A stretch of DNA of 64,000 nt from Pegea sp. RAD2-039. Lineage: Eukaryota > Chordata > Thaliacea > Salpida > Salpidae. Positions 24,082-41,808 of this stretch are shown piece by piece. The stretch lies in assembly GCA_034620365.1 (NCBI GenBank), contig JAQGEQ010000063.1, positions 1-64,000 of the forward strand, in the 5' to 3' direction. The notes under the pieces were generated by a model. It was not told where the DNA came from and did no database searches. It saw nothing but the letters and a program-made list of their open reading frames with translations. Position numbers and translations under genes: made by a program. How positions within the stretch are numbered: position 1 is the first letter of the stretch; every line of letters starts with the position of its first letter.

Positions 24082-25805
24082 TTATTCTTCAGATTTCGTT
24101 TTGAGTTTGAAGATCAATTTTTTAACTCCTACCATCCAAAGTCGAACCTAAAGATCAAGAAGAAGATTAAATTGATGAAGATCAAGAAGATGAAGATTAA
24201 ATTGATGAAGATCAAGAAGATGAAGATTAAATTGATGAAGATCAAGAAGATGAGGTCAGGATGATGATGAAGATCAAGTGATGAAGATCGAGAGATGAAG
24301 ATTAAATTGATGAAGATCAAAAAGATGAAAATCAGGATGAAGATTAAGATGATGAAGATTTAGATGATGAAGATCAAGAAGATGAAGAAGATCAGATGAT
24401 GAAGATCAAGAAGATGAAGATCGAGATGATGAAGATCAAGAAGATGAAGATCGAGATGATGAAGATCAAGATGATGAAGAAGATCATAGGAAGATGATGA
24501 AGAAGATCATAGGAAGATGATGAAGATCAGAAGATGAAGATCAGGAAGAAGATGAAGATTAAATTGAAATTTTGGAGCAATATTGATGAAAATAATAAAA
24601 CTGACTTCATTAGTGTGATCACACATCAACGAGATTTGTAGATTGATAGCTTCATCAAAATTGTTTTGTTGAAGAAGATGAAGAAGTCTTCTCATTTTTA
24701 AATGAATTTCAGAAGATAATCGATCAAACAACTTTTCAGCTTTATCAATCTTTTGAAATATTACAGAACTACTCTGTCAACAAATATTTCCATGATTAGA
24801 AATTAAATATAAATAAATAAAAATTATTTAAAGAATATTTTGAGTTATAAATATTAATTGTCTCATCATTTCTAACTTTTATTTACTACTTCACAAGTTT
24901 CAAATTGATGTTCATTCATAAAAACTAGATTCTACCAATAAATATTTTATTTAGCATCAAATTTAAAGAAAAATTGTTTAGTAAGTCCACTAAAGAAAGA
25001 TATACAATTTAAAGAATTATTCTATAATTATTAAAGAAATATTAAATTATTAAAATTATATTGATGAAATATATAATAAAAATATTCCAAAAAATTATTT
25101 AATTAAAAATTCAAGAAAGAATAAATATAAAAATCTTCAAAGGAATCACCACAAGGTTAGAATATATAAGTTTATATAAAAAGACAACCACCAAAACTGA
25201 TATCAGAAGAATTTTAAGAATTATTCTTTACTTTGATCAAATAAATGCTATAATAAAAGATATATTTATAGAAATAAATTTATATATATATATAAATTTC
25301 AAAATAATTCCATTATAGAACATTTTATTAATAAAATTATTAGGATTTCAATTTTAGGAAAAAATCCATAAATTTTATCACAAAAAATTAATTATAAATA
25401 AATATTATATAAATATAATATATCCATAAAATGATAATAAATATTTCACTTGTATTTTATCAATGAAATTATTTAAATAAAAAAACTCACTTCACATTTA
25501 TCAGCGAGATCTCGAAGTCCTTTTATCCAATCAGATTGTAGAATGATCTCATCATCTTCCTTAGGAGGATCTGAAGATGAAGAAAGATCTACAGTTGGAA
25601 GAGGATCTACTGGAGGTGAAAGATCAGTTGGAGGTGGAAGATTAGGATCTAATAAAGGGACTTGTTTATCTAAAGGTTTTTGAAGATATGAAACTCTTTG
25701 ATTCAATAAATTTCTTCTTACTCTAGTTTCTGAATGAATTTGATATGAAAGATTAGGAGGGTCATTCCAACCAGCCCCCCCAGAGTGGTTCCCACCTGCT
25801 TCCAT
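24082..25805 (-). CDS. SRA1: SRA1 (steroid receptor RNA activator protein)
   Basis: Three exons: 25491-25805, 24606-24773, 24082-24147, giving 182 residues. The N terminus GWNDPPNLSYQ and TRVRRNLLNQRV matches SRA1 (GWNDPPQFSYG, PRRSLLTKRV), followed by a Pro-rich linker (LPPPTDLSPPVDPLP). The C-terminal helical bundle reads KMRRLLHLLQQNNFDEAINL, SLMCDHTNE, WMVGVKKLI, matching the SRA1/SEC31 domain. Known SRA1 is a small protein reported to modulate nuclear-receptor transcription. SEC31 shares the domain but is far larger, so SRA1 is the better call. The gene is convergent with the FAM187-like gene: the two stop codons are 45 bp apart, so the 3' ends must nearly touch or overlap. Confidence 0.85.
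24158..24560 (-). repeat. Irregular GATGAAGATCAAG-type repeat in SRA1 intron 2
   Basis: Most of the 458-bp intron 24148-24605 is a degenerate array of gatgaagatcaagaagat-like units, with a subset containing ttaaatt. The sense strand is again the pyrimidine-rich one (cttgatcttcatc), almost free of AG. Confidence 0.85.
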
Positions 25806-26008
25806 TTATAAAACTTTAAATAAATTTACACAAATAAATCCTAATGGAAAGAAAACACAAAATTTGTGAGAAATGAATTTATTAATTGAGAGTAAACTAT
25901 TAAACTGTAGATCCAATTTTTATTAAATTAAATTCAAGATATAAATAAATTGACTAACACCAGATGATAACTATGATTTAAACTAGAAATTTATATGACG
26001 AAAGATAT

Positions 26009-27253
26009 TTATTTATAAATATTATGCTTTTCAATCTCTTTTCCATCAATCTGGCCTTCACCAACCAAGAACTTGTTGATTAAATCCTTTGTAGCTTGAT
26101 CATCATAACTCAACTTATCCCACGTGTAAGTTTCGTAATCAATCTTCCAATCATCACTTAACTCAAAAGCAAGTTTATGTCCTCTCCAAATCCATAAACC
26201 ATCAATTTCAAATTTTCCACAAGATGTTTTCAACAAACAAACACAACCAAAAGCATGTTTACGAAGTTTATCAAGCCTCTGAAACATCCCTTTAATTAAG
26301 TTATTAGCTAAAAAGTCCAGGGTAAGTTCTTCATTGTATTGGTAGCGTCCTCGCCATACAGAGTAGTTTTCTTTGGGGAAATTTTCATGGAAATATTCCA
26401 GCATCTTCGAACTGTCCTTTTCGTTACTAAAGCAACGTTTCCAGGCGTCCATGTCCATGGTTGCTGGTGGACAGTCTGCCCATGGGTCAGTTTTTTTAGG
26501 GGCAGGAGCCGGAGCCGGGGCAGCTGCTTTTTTATCACCATCTCCTTTTGAGGTTGCTTTTTTGGGTTGGTTCTTTTTTGGCGCGGCTTCTTTTTTGGCT
26601 TTTCCATAAATTTCGTTGTATTTTTTGGAGTCAAATTGAGCCATTTTAGTGCAAAGTTTCACTTCACCAAGAACAGTTTTGAAGTTTGGTTGGTTGATAA
26701 GAGTCACAAACCATCTATTAACGTTCTTAAAACCATCTCTGAAACTTGGTTCCATCACATGCTCATATAACATTTTCAAAACACAAACAACTGAGATATC
26801 AGCCTGAGAAATTCTTTCTCCAACTAAATAAGTTTTTGTGGAAAGATAAGAATCCATAAAAGTAAGAATTTTTTTAATTTCTGACTTCGCTTTTTCAGTA
26901 TTTTGTTTATTATATTGCATAATACCAAGTGTTGGATAGACCCAAGTACAAGCCGCCGGTTCCAAAAGGTTATCTGATAACCCAACCCAATTCAAAACTT
27001 CAGTTTCCAAAGATCTAGTGACGTCATTACCAACAAAATACGCGATTGAGTTGGCATCATGAAGTACTAATCCATCTTTACTCTCAAAAGCAACTCCGTT
27101 AAATAATGGAAATTTAGCTGTAAAATCTGCGGTTTTATCGGTTACTCCAGCAATAAATTTAGCTACAGCTACGTCATTACCGCTATAATTAGCTGCTATC
27201 AAAACTTTATTAGCTCGAAAGTTGTTAGGATATGAATATAACGAACCAGACAT
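26009..27253 (-). CDS. EEF1G: Translation elongation factor 1-gamma
   Basis: A single-exon frame of 414 residues (human EEF1G 437). Residues ~1-215 are a glutathione S-transferase-like domain (SLYSYPNNFRANKVLIAA; ISQADISVVCVLKMLYEHV). A Lys/Ala/Pro linker (KKAAAPAPAPAPKK) leads to the EF1-gamma C-terminal domain (PWADCPPATMDMDAWKR; ENYSVWRGRYQYNEEL; FGCVCLLKTSCGKFEIDGLW). EEF1G anchors the eEF1B complex that recharges eEF1A with GTP in the cytoplasm. The frame is open upstream to 27337, but the family N terminus begins at MSGSLYS, so I place the start at 27253. Being intronless among intron-rich neighbours is unusual; there is no poly-A tract or frame damage to prove retroposition. The stop TAA lies in AATAAA. 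Confidence 0.95.
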   Translation of the reverse strand: MSGSLYSYPNNFRANKVLIAANYSGNDVAVAKFIAGVTDKTADFTAKFPLFNGVAFESKDGLVLHDANSIAYFVGNDVTRSLETEVLNWVGLSDNLLEPAACTWVYPTLGIMQYNKQNTEKAKSEIKKILTFMDSYLSTKTYLVGERISQADISVVCVLKMLYEHVMEPSFRDGFKNVNRWFVTLINQPNFKTVLGEVKLCTKMAQFDSKKYNEIYGKAKKEAAPKKNQPKKATSKGDGDKKAAAPAPAPAPKKTDPWADCPPATMDMDAWKRCFSNEKDSSKMLEYFHENFPKENYSVWRGRYQYNEELTLDFLANNLIKGMFQRLDKLRKHAFGCVCLLKTSCGKFEIDGLWIWRGHKLAFELSDDWKIDYETYTWDKLSYDDQATKDLINKFLVGEGQIDGKEIEKHNIYK

Positions 27254-29513
27254 AACCGCTTTTTCAAGATATAAACAGAAGTAAGAAAACAACTGACTGT
27301 ATGAGCTAGGTAACGTAAGAGACAACAGACCTAGCATACGTATTTACCAACAAAACAACTCAAGCGTTAAAATTATTTTCTAGACAAATTTTAATAAAAA
27401 ATAGTCATAAAAAGCATTTTTTAATAATAAAAGTTTATATTTTGATAAAATAAATTATTTTTATAGTAAATTATTAATTTAAAATGACTTAAAGAGGATT
27501 AAAATTCAGAAGATAGTAAACTAGAACAGTAGCTTTTATCAAGTTCATTTACAAAAATAAGAATAAAAACCTTGATTTTGAATGCTTTAATCAATCAAGA
27601 TATTATTATTAAAATTTATTAAAAATTTTAAGACCTTACAGAACTTAATTATTTAATTACGAAATAAAATAGAATAATAAAATCCAAATTCGAACACAAT
27701 AAACTTGAAATCTGCAAATTCATTTTAAAAGTTTCTTTAGATTTGTTGTTAAAACTAAACATAAAATTACTTAAAAATGCTTTTTAATTACCTTTCAGTT
27801 CATAAACTTGATTTTTATTGAATAAAACTTTATTGTATTTATTAACTGAACCTACAAATCAAAGTAGAAATTAAACTTTTTTTCCAACATACTTTATGAT
27901 AATTAAATATAGTTCTCACGAATACTTTTTAAAACTATATAATTTCATATAGATGTTATTTATGATAATGTGTGTTGCTCTCTTCAGGCACCCTCCTTCG
28001 CATTTATTTTTAAAGAATAGTTTTCTTGTTTTATTTTTCTGACTTTTTAACCAAAGTGTTCTTACATAAAATCAAAAATAAAATTGATATATCAAATTAT
28101 CTTTACAGGTCAAAGTGATAAATTAACTCAAATATCTTTTTATTAAACTCAATGGTTGAAGACTCACTAATATCTTAATTTTGTAATCAAGGTCACTGAA
28201 TTCAAAATCAAGCTTATACCGCCTTCATTAAAAACTTTTTGTGTTTCAAAACTTTCCGCAGTTTGAGATAAAATGAAAACATAAACTTGCAAAGTCTTTT
28301 TATAAATTGAATTTTTGTTCATATACTACCGCCTACTAAACAATCTAAGGTTTAAATGAAGTTTAAATGCTTACATTGTTACTTCAGTTTATTTTTGTTA
28401 CAAATAATATTTTTCTAATTGTGATTGAATAGAAAATTTTTTATTGGTTATTAATAAAATCTCGTGAAACAAAATACATTAATTTTCTTTTTTCAATTAA
28501 AAAGTAAAATGGTTCAACTTTATTTCCAATTTTAGTATAAAACTTTAAAAATCATTTTAAAAATTTTAAATTATAAATTTGAATTATCTGATTTGAGTTT
28601 TAATATTTCAACTTGAAATTCATTTAATTTTTTTGATTAAAAAAACTAAGAAAACAATTTAATTTTAAAAATTAAAAAAAAATTATTACAATTAAAAAAA
28701 AGTAAAAGGACATTTTTTCCAATTTTTCCAAACTACAAACTTTTTTTAATTGTAAAAATATTTTTTTTTAAAGTTACACAATAAAAACTTGTTAATAATG
28801 AATAACAATTTAATGTTTCATGAATTTTGCAAAGTAACCAATTAAATTTAAAATATCACGTTTGTAAAATAAATCTTTCAATGAAAATCAAGTACAAAAA
28901 AAACTTTGAAAAATACAATTTGTCCAAAATTTTTAATAATTTATTCAGATATTTTGTTTTTAATGACATCATTTAGTAAAAATTATGAATATTAAAAAAC
29001 AAATTAAAATATGAGATGAATAAACTTGTTCACTACAAAAAGGTTACTTTGTTGAAAATCGCGATTACGTCTTATGACGTCATAATCAAACAGAGCTTTA
29101 TTGAAATGACGTCATTAAAGTGTAAACATTTATTTCAAATTTGATTTTATAGTTTTTTTATCAACTTTTAAAAATGTTTAAAAGATTTAAAAAAGTTTTT
29201 TTTCATTTAAAATAAAAAATTTAAAAAAATTAAAAATTTAAATCTATTTTTTTTTAATTTAAAAGTTTTTTCAGAGATTTTAAAGAAGATTTCAAGATAA
29301 TTTGATAAATGAAATAAAAAATTTATTTATTCAACTTTTAAAATCGAATTTTAATTTTTATTTAAATCTAAATTTTACAAATTTCTTTAAAAATTTGAAC
29401 TTTTAAACAAAAACTTGATATTAAAAGTAAAGATGTTGAAATAATGATGACGTCATCTTCATCAGCTACTATTTAATTTAACTTTCTTTTTATTCATTTG
29501 AAATTTGAAACAG
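27254..29513. other. AT-rich intergenic region with CRE palindromes
   Basis: No recognisable gene. It contains TGACGTCA at 29075-29082, 29107-29114 and 29448-29455. At about 27968-28010 it carries a GC-richer motif (tgtgttgctctcttcaggca, continuing to ccttcgcattta) that recurs near 57884-57930. Confidence 0.5.
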
Positions 29514-29842
29514 ATGAATTTAAACAAATTTGCAAAGATGAAAGACACAATTGGAACCGTCTCTGTCGAATTTATCTCCAAAACTTGATTTTGAAACAGT
29601 GAATTCGGAAAAAAATTAACTTTTGATGAAATTTAGTTAAGATATTAGAAGCAGCAAAAAGACAATTTGTAAAAAAAGTTGAAGGTTTTGGAATGATGGA
29701 AAAAATGAAAAAAGCCAAAAAAGTTGTTAAAAATCTGTTTACAAAAAAGAGACAAAAAAAAATCGTGCAAAAAAATGAAAATAAATATCAAAAAAATCCT
29801 CATCACAAAGATCAGATGATCCTCATCACTGGGATCAGATGA
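29514..29842 (+). CDS. Possible plus-strand terminal exons, unidentified
   Basis: Two coding-like stretches with plausible junctions: 29514-29558 after an acceptor (gaaacag), then 29637-29842 after atttag. The join is in frame and gives a very basic product (DEFKQICKDERHNWN, then LKILEAAKRQFVKKVEGFGM and a Lys-rich tail). It ends inside the 23-bp repeat just short of the TEC kinase stop. No upstream exon or homologue is recognised. It could equally be fortuitous open sequence in A-rich DNA. Confidence 0.25.
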
Positions 29843-29897
29843 TCCTCATCACAAAGATCATGTGATCCTCATCACAGGGATCAGGTGATCCTCATCA
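29804..29897. repeat. 23-bp repeat abutting the TEC kinase stop codon
   Basis: Four copies of a 23-bp unit beginning atcctcatcac, alternating caaagatca and tgggatca/agggatca, run directly into the last coding bases of the kinase gene. They would lie in its 3' UTR. Confidence 0.8.
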
Positions 29898-37789
<7,892 letters not shown>

Positions 37790-39013
37790 TTCAATTACAA
37801 TAAAGATAACATGCTAAAATAGATCTTCATAAATTTCATAAATTTGATATTTTAAAGTGCTGGTCTGTAGATGAAATTATTAATTCTAGTTTTTTGGTAA
37901 ACATTAATGATTCATAAATTGTTTTTAAAGTTTAATAATTTTGTAAAAAAGTTTTTATTGAAAAAAATTGTCAGAAATTTTTATTAAATTTTATTAAAAG
38001 ATTTTTTTCAACTAAATATTTAAATTAATTAAATATTTAATTATTAAATTTAAAATTAAATTATAGAAATTATGAATTAAATAAATATCCTTTAAATAAT
38101 GAATTATATTAAAAATAAAGAAACAAAAAAAATTAAATTTTTAAATTAAATTTTTACTGAATAAAAATCTTAGGAAAAAAAATTTATAAATTTCTAAAAA
38201 AGCAAAATTTAAAAAATAATAAATTATAAAAAATAAGAATTTTATGAAATTTTGAAGTCTAAAGTCCTTAAAAACAAAAATAAATTCTAAAATTAGTTTC
38301 TTTAAAGCTTTTAATAGTTTAAAAATCAACAAATATTTTGCAGCTTAAGTTAAAAAAGTAAATAAAAAAGTAAATAAAAAAGTAAATAATATATATTAAA
38401 AATTAGATTTATTCAAACTAAATAAAAGAATAACTTTAAAAATTCTAATAAATTAGTTTTAATAATATAAAAAATTCAAATAATAAATATAAAAGAAAAA
38501 ACAGATTTCTATAAAATCAAAAAATTCTGATTTTCTGATCATCATAATAAACAACTGTAATTTTACAATCAACAAAATTACAGTTTCGCCCAATTAAGTC
38601 ATCCTATAAAAAATCGAAACAAAATATGCAAACTAAAAAGTAATTTATTAAATGAGTTTTCAAAAGTATTTTTAAATCTATTTTTAAATAAAAAGAAAAT
38701 AGCTCAACGAATTTTCAATTTTCGTTTATAATGAAAATTACTTTAAGAAACTAAAACTTACTCTTGAAATTAAAATATTAAAAAAAAATAGACAAAATTT
38801 AAATTTAACTTTTTTAAAAAATAGTGAGACATTTTTTAAACTTTTATGGGATTATTTTTTTCTTAATAAAAACATTCTGCAAAAAAATTTATTCTTAATA
38901 ATATTTATAAAATTAAAAACTATAGAAAGATTGAAAATTTTTTAATCAACTATTATTATTTAGATATTTTATTTATCAGAAAAATAAGTTGATTTTTACC
39001 AATTATTTTGTAG
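37790..39013. other. AT-rich intergenic region
   Basis: Sequence upstream of the TEC kinase start. It is extremely A/T-rich with no exon that can be supported; the minus frame at 38141-38332 is Phe/Leu low complexity. Any kinase promoter would be here, but no motif is recognised. Confidence 0.5.
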
Positions 39014-39399
39014 CTGCTTACTACATTTCTAGCAAGTTAGTAAAAGCAATAATAAAAGCTGATGAAAAAGGGAGTTTATTTCGAACGAATTATTATCATT
39101 TTTTTGATGTTTAAGATCGAGTATTGAATATGCGAAGCAAAAAAGTACATCGATCTGGAAAATAGGAAAACTAAAAAAGTTCCAATTCAATAAATCTTTA
39201 TTTAAATCTTTATCTTAAATCAAAAGTCAACTTTAAACAAAAATTTGAACATTTATTTGATATATTCTAAGTTTAACTAAAAGATTATTATTTTTAGTAA
39301 AATGTTGTTTATATAGAGGCTACTGCTAAAGATGAAACATTTGCTGCGCAGTTTTCTTGGAGTTTCTTGGGTTATCTAAATAAACTTTCTTTTACTTAA
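39014..39399 (+). pseudogene. Two coding-like fragments, unidentified
   Basis: Two stretches follow acceptor-like sites and read as plausible protein. 39014-39114 gives AYYISSKLVKAIIKADEKG then SLFRTNYYHFFDV; 39317-39399 gives ATAKDETFAAQFSWSFLGYL. Both end in stops without an obvious donor, and no start or homologue is recognised. They may be relic exons or an unresolved gene. Confidence 0.2.
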
Positions 39400-39969
39400 T
39401 TTCGTTGAAATTATCAGTTGTAAAAAGTTGTTTAAATACATTTTGTATAAAAGTTTTTCTTAACTTGTTCTTCATACATAGATGATTTTATTTTAAGAAT
39501 GATATTTTTTACTGTAACTTCTTTTATACGGCTTTTTTTACTTATTAAGTTCAAACAATTTCTTTATTAACATTTTTGATAAAAATAAACATCAAAAATA
39601 ATTATTATTTAAAATATTAAGCTGACTAAAACATTTCTACAACTCAATAAGTTATTAAAAACATTTTCTCCTAATATTTAGATTTTTAATCAAATCTAAC
39701 TAAAATGGGTTTTTCAACAAAATCCCAGATTAGATAAAATCAGATATCTTGGAGTTGTCCGAAATGCTCGGAGGTTGAAAGACTCAAAGTCTTCAAAATT
39801 TTATCATCAAAATGAAGATTCTTTTATCACTAGAAAGCTATGAAGCTGATTAAATAGAAATTAAAATTTTGATGAGTTCTAAGAATACTTTCTATATTGT
39901 AGAAAGTTCAGAAGTTACAAAAAACTCAGTTCCAATATTTATTAATAATATTTATTAGTATTTACAGAA

Positions 39970-40439
39970 TTACAACAAAAATAAACAAAAAATACAAAGA
40001 AATAAGAATAATGAAGCAGCTGAAGATGTTTCCAACAATTTAGAACCAGATATAAAACCATTTTTCAATTTTATATTCCAGTTTTCAGTAACTGAAGTTT
40101 CTGTTGTCACAAAAATTACAACTTTCAAATCACAAATGATTACAACTTTCAACAAGGTATGCAGCTGGCGTCGCAGGAGCTGTCACAACGACACTGACAA
40201 GCTGCATACGAGGCTCCAACTCCGGTTTTAAACTCAGAGTTTTGTGTCTTCTAGAAGTTGTTGTCTTACGACTTACAAGGCCCTTCTACCCGGGTTTTTA
40301 TGGACTTTTTGACCCACAAATAAACCAATGACTGAAAAGCAAATCTTATATGACTTTATACTTTTAAGGCTACATTTATACAGATAAACGCAATTGTCTT
40401 TCTTCTGTTATTAGCTTCGTCAGTTCTGAGTTGCTTCAT
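39970..40439 (-). CDS. Small Cys-rich protein with two hydrophobic segments, unidentified
   Basis: Four exons, 40374-40439, 40290-40331, 40154-40250 and 39970-40121, join in frame through introns of 42, 39 and 32 nt to give 118 residues. The N terminus (MKQLRTDEANNRRK) precedes a hydrophobic stretch (TIAFICINSLVYLWV). A compact Cys cluster follows (AACQCRCDSSCDASC), then a polar region. The C-terminal hydrophobic tail (ASLFLFLCIFCLFLL) comes directly after small residues, as in a GPI-attachment signal or tail anchor. I do not recognise the family. The Cys cluster is encoded within a 10-bp inverted repeat (gtatgcagct...agctgcatac, 40157-40209), so a structured RNA is an alternative. Consistent intron lengths and phases support a real gene; the 32-nt intron is the weakest link. 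Confidence 0.45.
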
Positions 40440-40803
40440 AAAATATGAACTTTTAATATCTAGCTGTTTAAACGAGAATCTTATTATAAATCTACTCATT
40501 TTTTTGAAGTAATTTTGTTTGTAAAATCAGATAGGTGTTATTTATTTATTTTGTCTCGAATATTTTAAGCAGTTTAGTATTTTGTTGTTGTAACAAAGAA
40601 TTGTATCTTTACCACCGTAGCTTGCTTCTGTTTGAATTTATTTATTATTTAAAAGTTACAAAAATTATAAATTCCAAAATGATTTTTAATTTGATGAAAA
40701 TGAAGATATTATTTTTGTGGATTTTTAAAACATAATTTTTTTATGTTATGAAGAATTGTATTTTTATAGTATTTGGGATGAACGGTTATTTTTCTACTGT
40801 AAA

Positions 40804-40970
40804 GATGACTAAATCAAGTGAGTGGGAACTAAATCTGGGTAATGAGCCAATTGAAAGTTCTAAAAACTAATTTTAGAGAATAATTTTTCGAAATTTCAGA
40901 TAAATATTTTGATGAAGAATTTATTTACTTGAAAAGAGAAATCAACAATTTTCTTCAAGTTAACAAATAA
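40804..40970 (+). CDS. Candidate 34-residue protein, unidentified
   Basis: Two exons, 40804-40837 and 40900-40970, join in frame across a 62-nt GT-AG intron (gtaatgagcc...atttcag). The product is acidic and helical (MTKSSEWELNLDKYFDEEF then IYLKREINNFLQVNK). The stop TAA lies inside AATAAA, a pattern shared with several firm genes here. A second small gene starts 15 bp downstream. No homologue is recognised; it may instead be a 5' exon or upstream frame of the next gene. Confidence 0.35.
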
Positions 40971-40985
40971 ACTTTTTAATCTTAA

Positions 40986-41298
40986 ATGACAACTGTTTCA
41001 ACTAATTCTGATTTTCTAGATTTTTGTGAAGTGATTTTTAAAGACTTTTATGAAGATCTTGATGATCGATCATCAACAAGTTTGGTGTTTAATTTGATCA
41101 ATTCGTTTAATCCTGAATTAAGGAGCAAATGTTGGGACTTTGTGTCCAACACAACAACAAGTATCAACTTAAAATTTAAATTTGAACTTTGATAAAATTT
41201 TCTGTTGCATTTTCTTTTAGTTTAATATTTATTTCTAATTTGAATATTCAGAAAGATCAGAAGATCTAATATCGGATTTTTTATATTTTTCTGATTAA
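40986..41298 (+). CDS. Candidate 73-residue acidic protein, unidentified
   Basis: Exon 40986-41160 reads MTTVSTNSDFLDFCEVIFKD, continuing FYEDLDDRSSTSLVFNLINS and FNPELRSKCWDFVSN. It joins in phase to 41252-41298 (KRSEDLISDFLYFSD) across a 91-nt intron. It looks like genuine helical protein sequence, but I do not recognise it. If the donor is not used, the frame stops at 41192 after 68 residues. A further coding-like exon at 41625-41736 (LTKEKLGELSSVPPSGLKNF) on the same strand could belong to this gene; no phase-compatible join was found. Confidence 0.35.
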
Positions 41299-41661
41299 TT
41301 TCTCGTTTCCGTCGAATTATTGACAAAAATCTTCTTTTGAAAACTTCTAATTTATTTCTCATCTCACAAAAAAGAGGTTTTAAACTTCAATTTGAAGATC
41401 TATCTCTTCTTAATCTCCTCTTTCTAAAACTTTTCTTCTTAATTTGCTGAAAAATTTGACAAAAAAAAATTCCTTAAATTTGTCAATTTAATAAAAATCT
41501 GAAAATCATTTTAATTTGATTTTTCAAAAGAAACAAAATATTAAAAGTAAAAATAAAAACTTTTTAAACTTTATTTATCATCTCAAAAACTCATAATCGT
41601 CAAAAAACTTTCCGATTTTCAGTCAGTTAACAAAAGAAAAACTTGGCGAGCTCTCATCAGT

Positions 41662-41673
41662 GCCACCTAGCGG
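41662..41673. promoter_or_regulatory. CTCF-like core motif (weak)
   Basis: gccacctagcgg resembles the CTCF core (CCACNAGRKGGC family, read on either strand). It lies between the convergent small genes and ARID2, within the coding-like stretch at 41.6-41.7 kb. Confidence 0.25.
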
Positions 41674-41808
41674 TTTAAAAAATTTCCAAAAAATCCATTC
41701 AAGGATTTGTTACAAAACATTAAACTAACTACAAAGATGCCACTTTAAGTTGGTCCCGTTTTTCGTGTATGATTCGATTTTTAATATGCAAATAACGTCA
41801 TCATGTGA

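Noticed and set aside
26009..27337. N-terminal extension of EEF1G to an upstream Met at 27337
   Set aside because: The family N terminus begins at MSGSLYS (27253). The extra 28 residues are not conserved and probably come from the 5' UTR.
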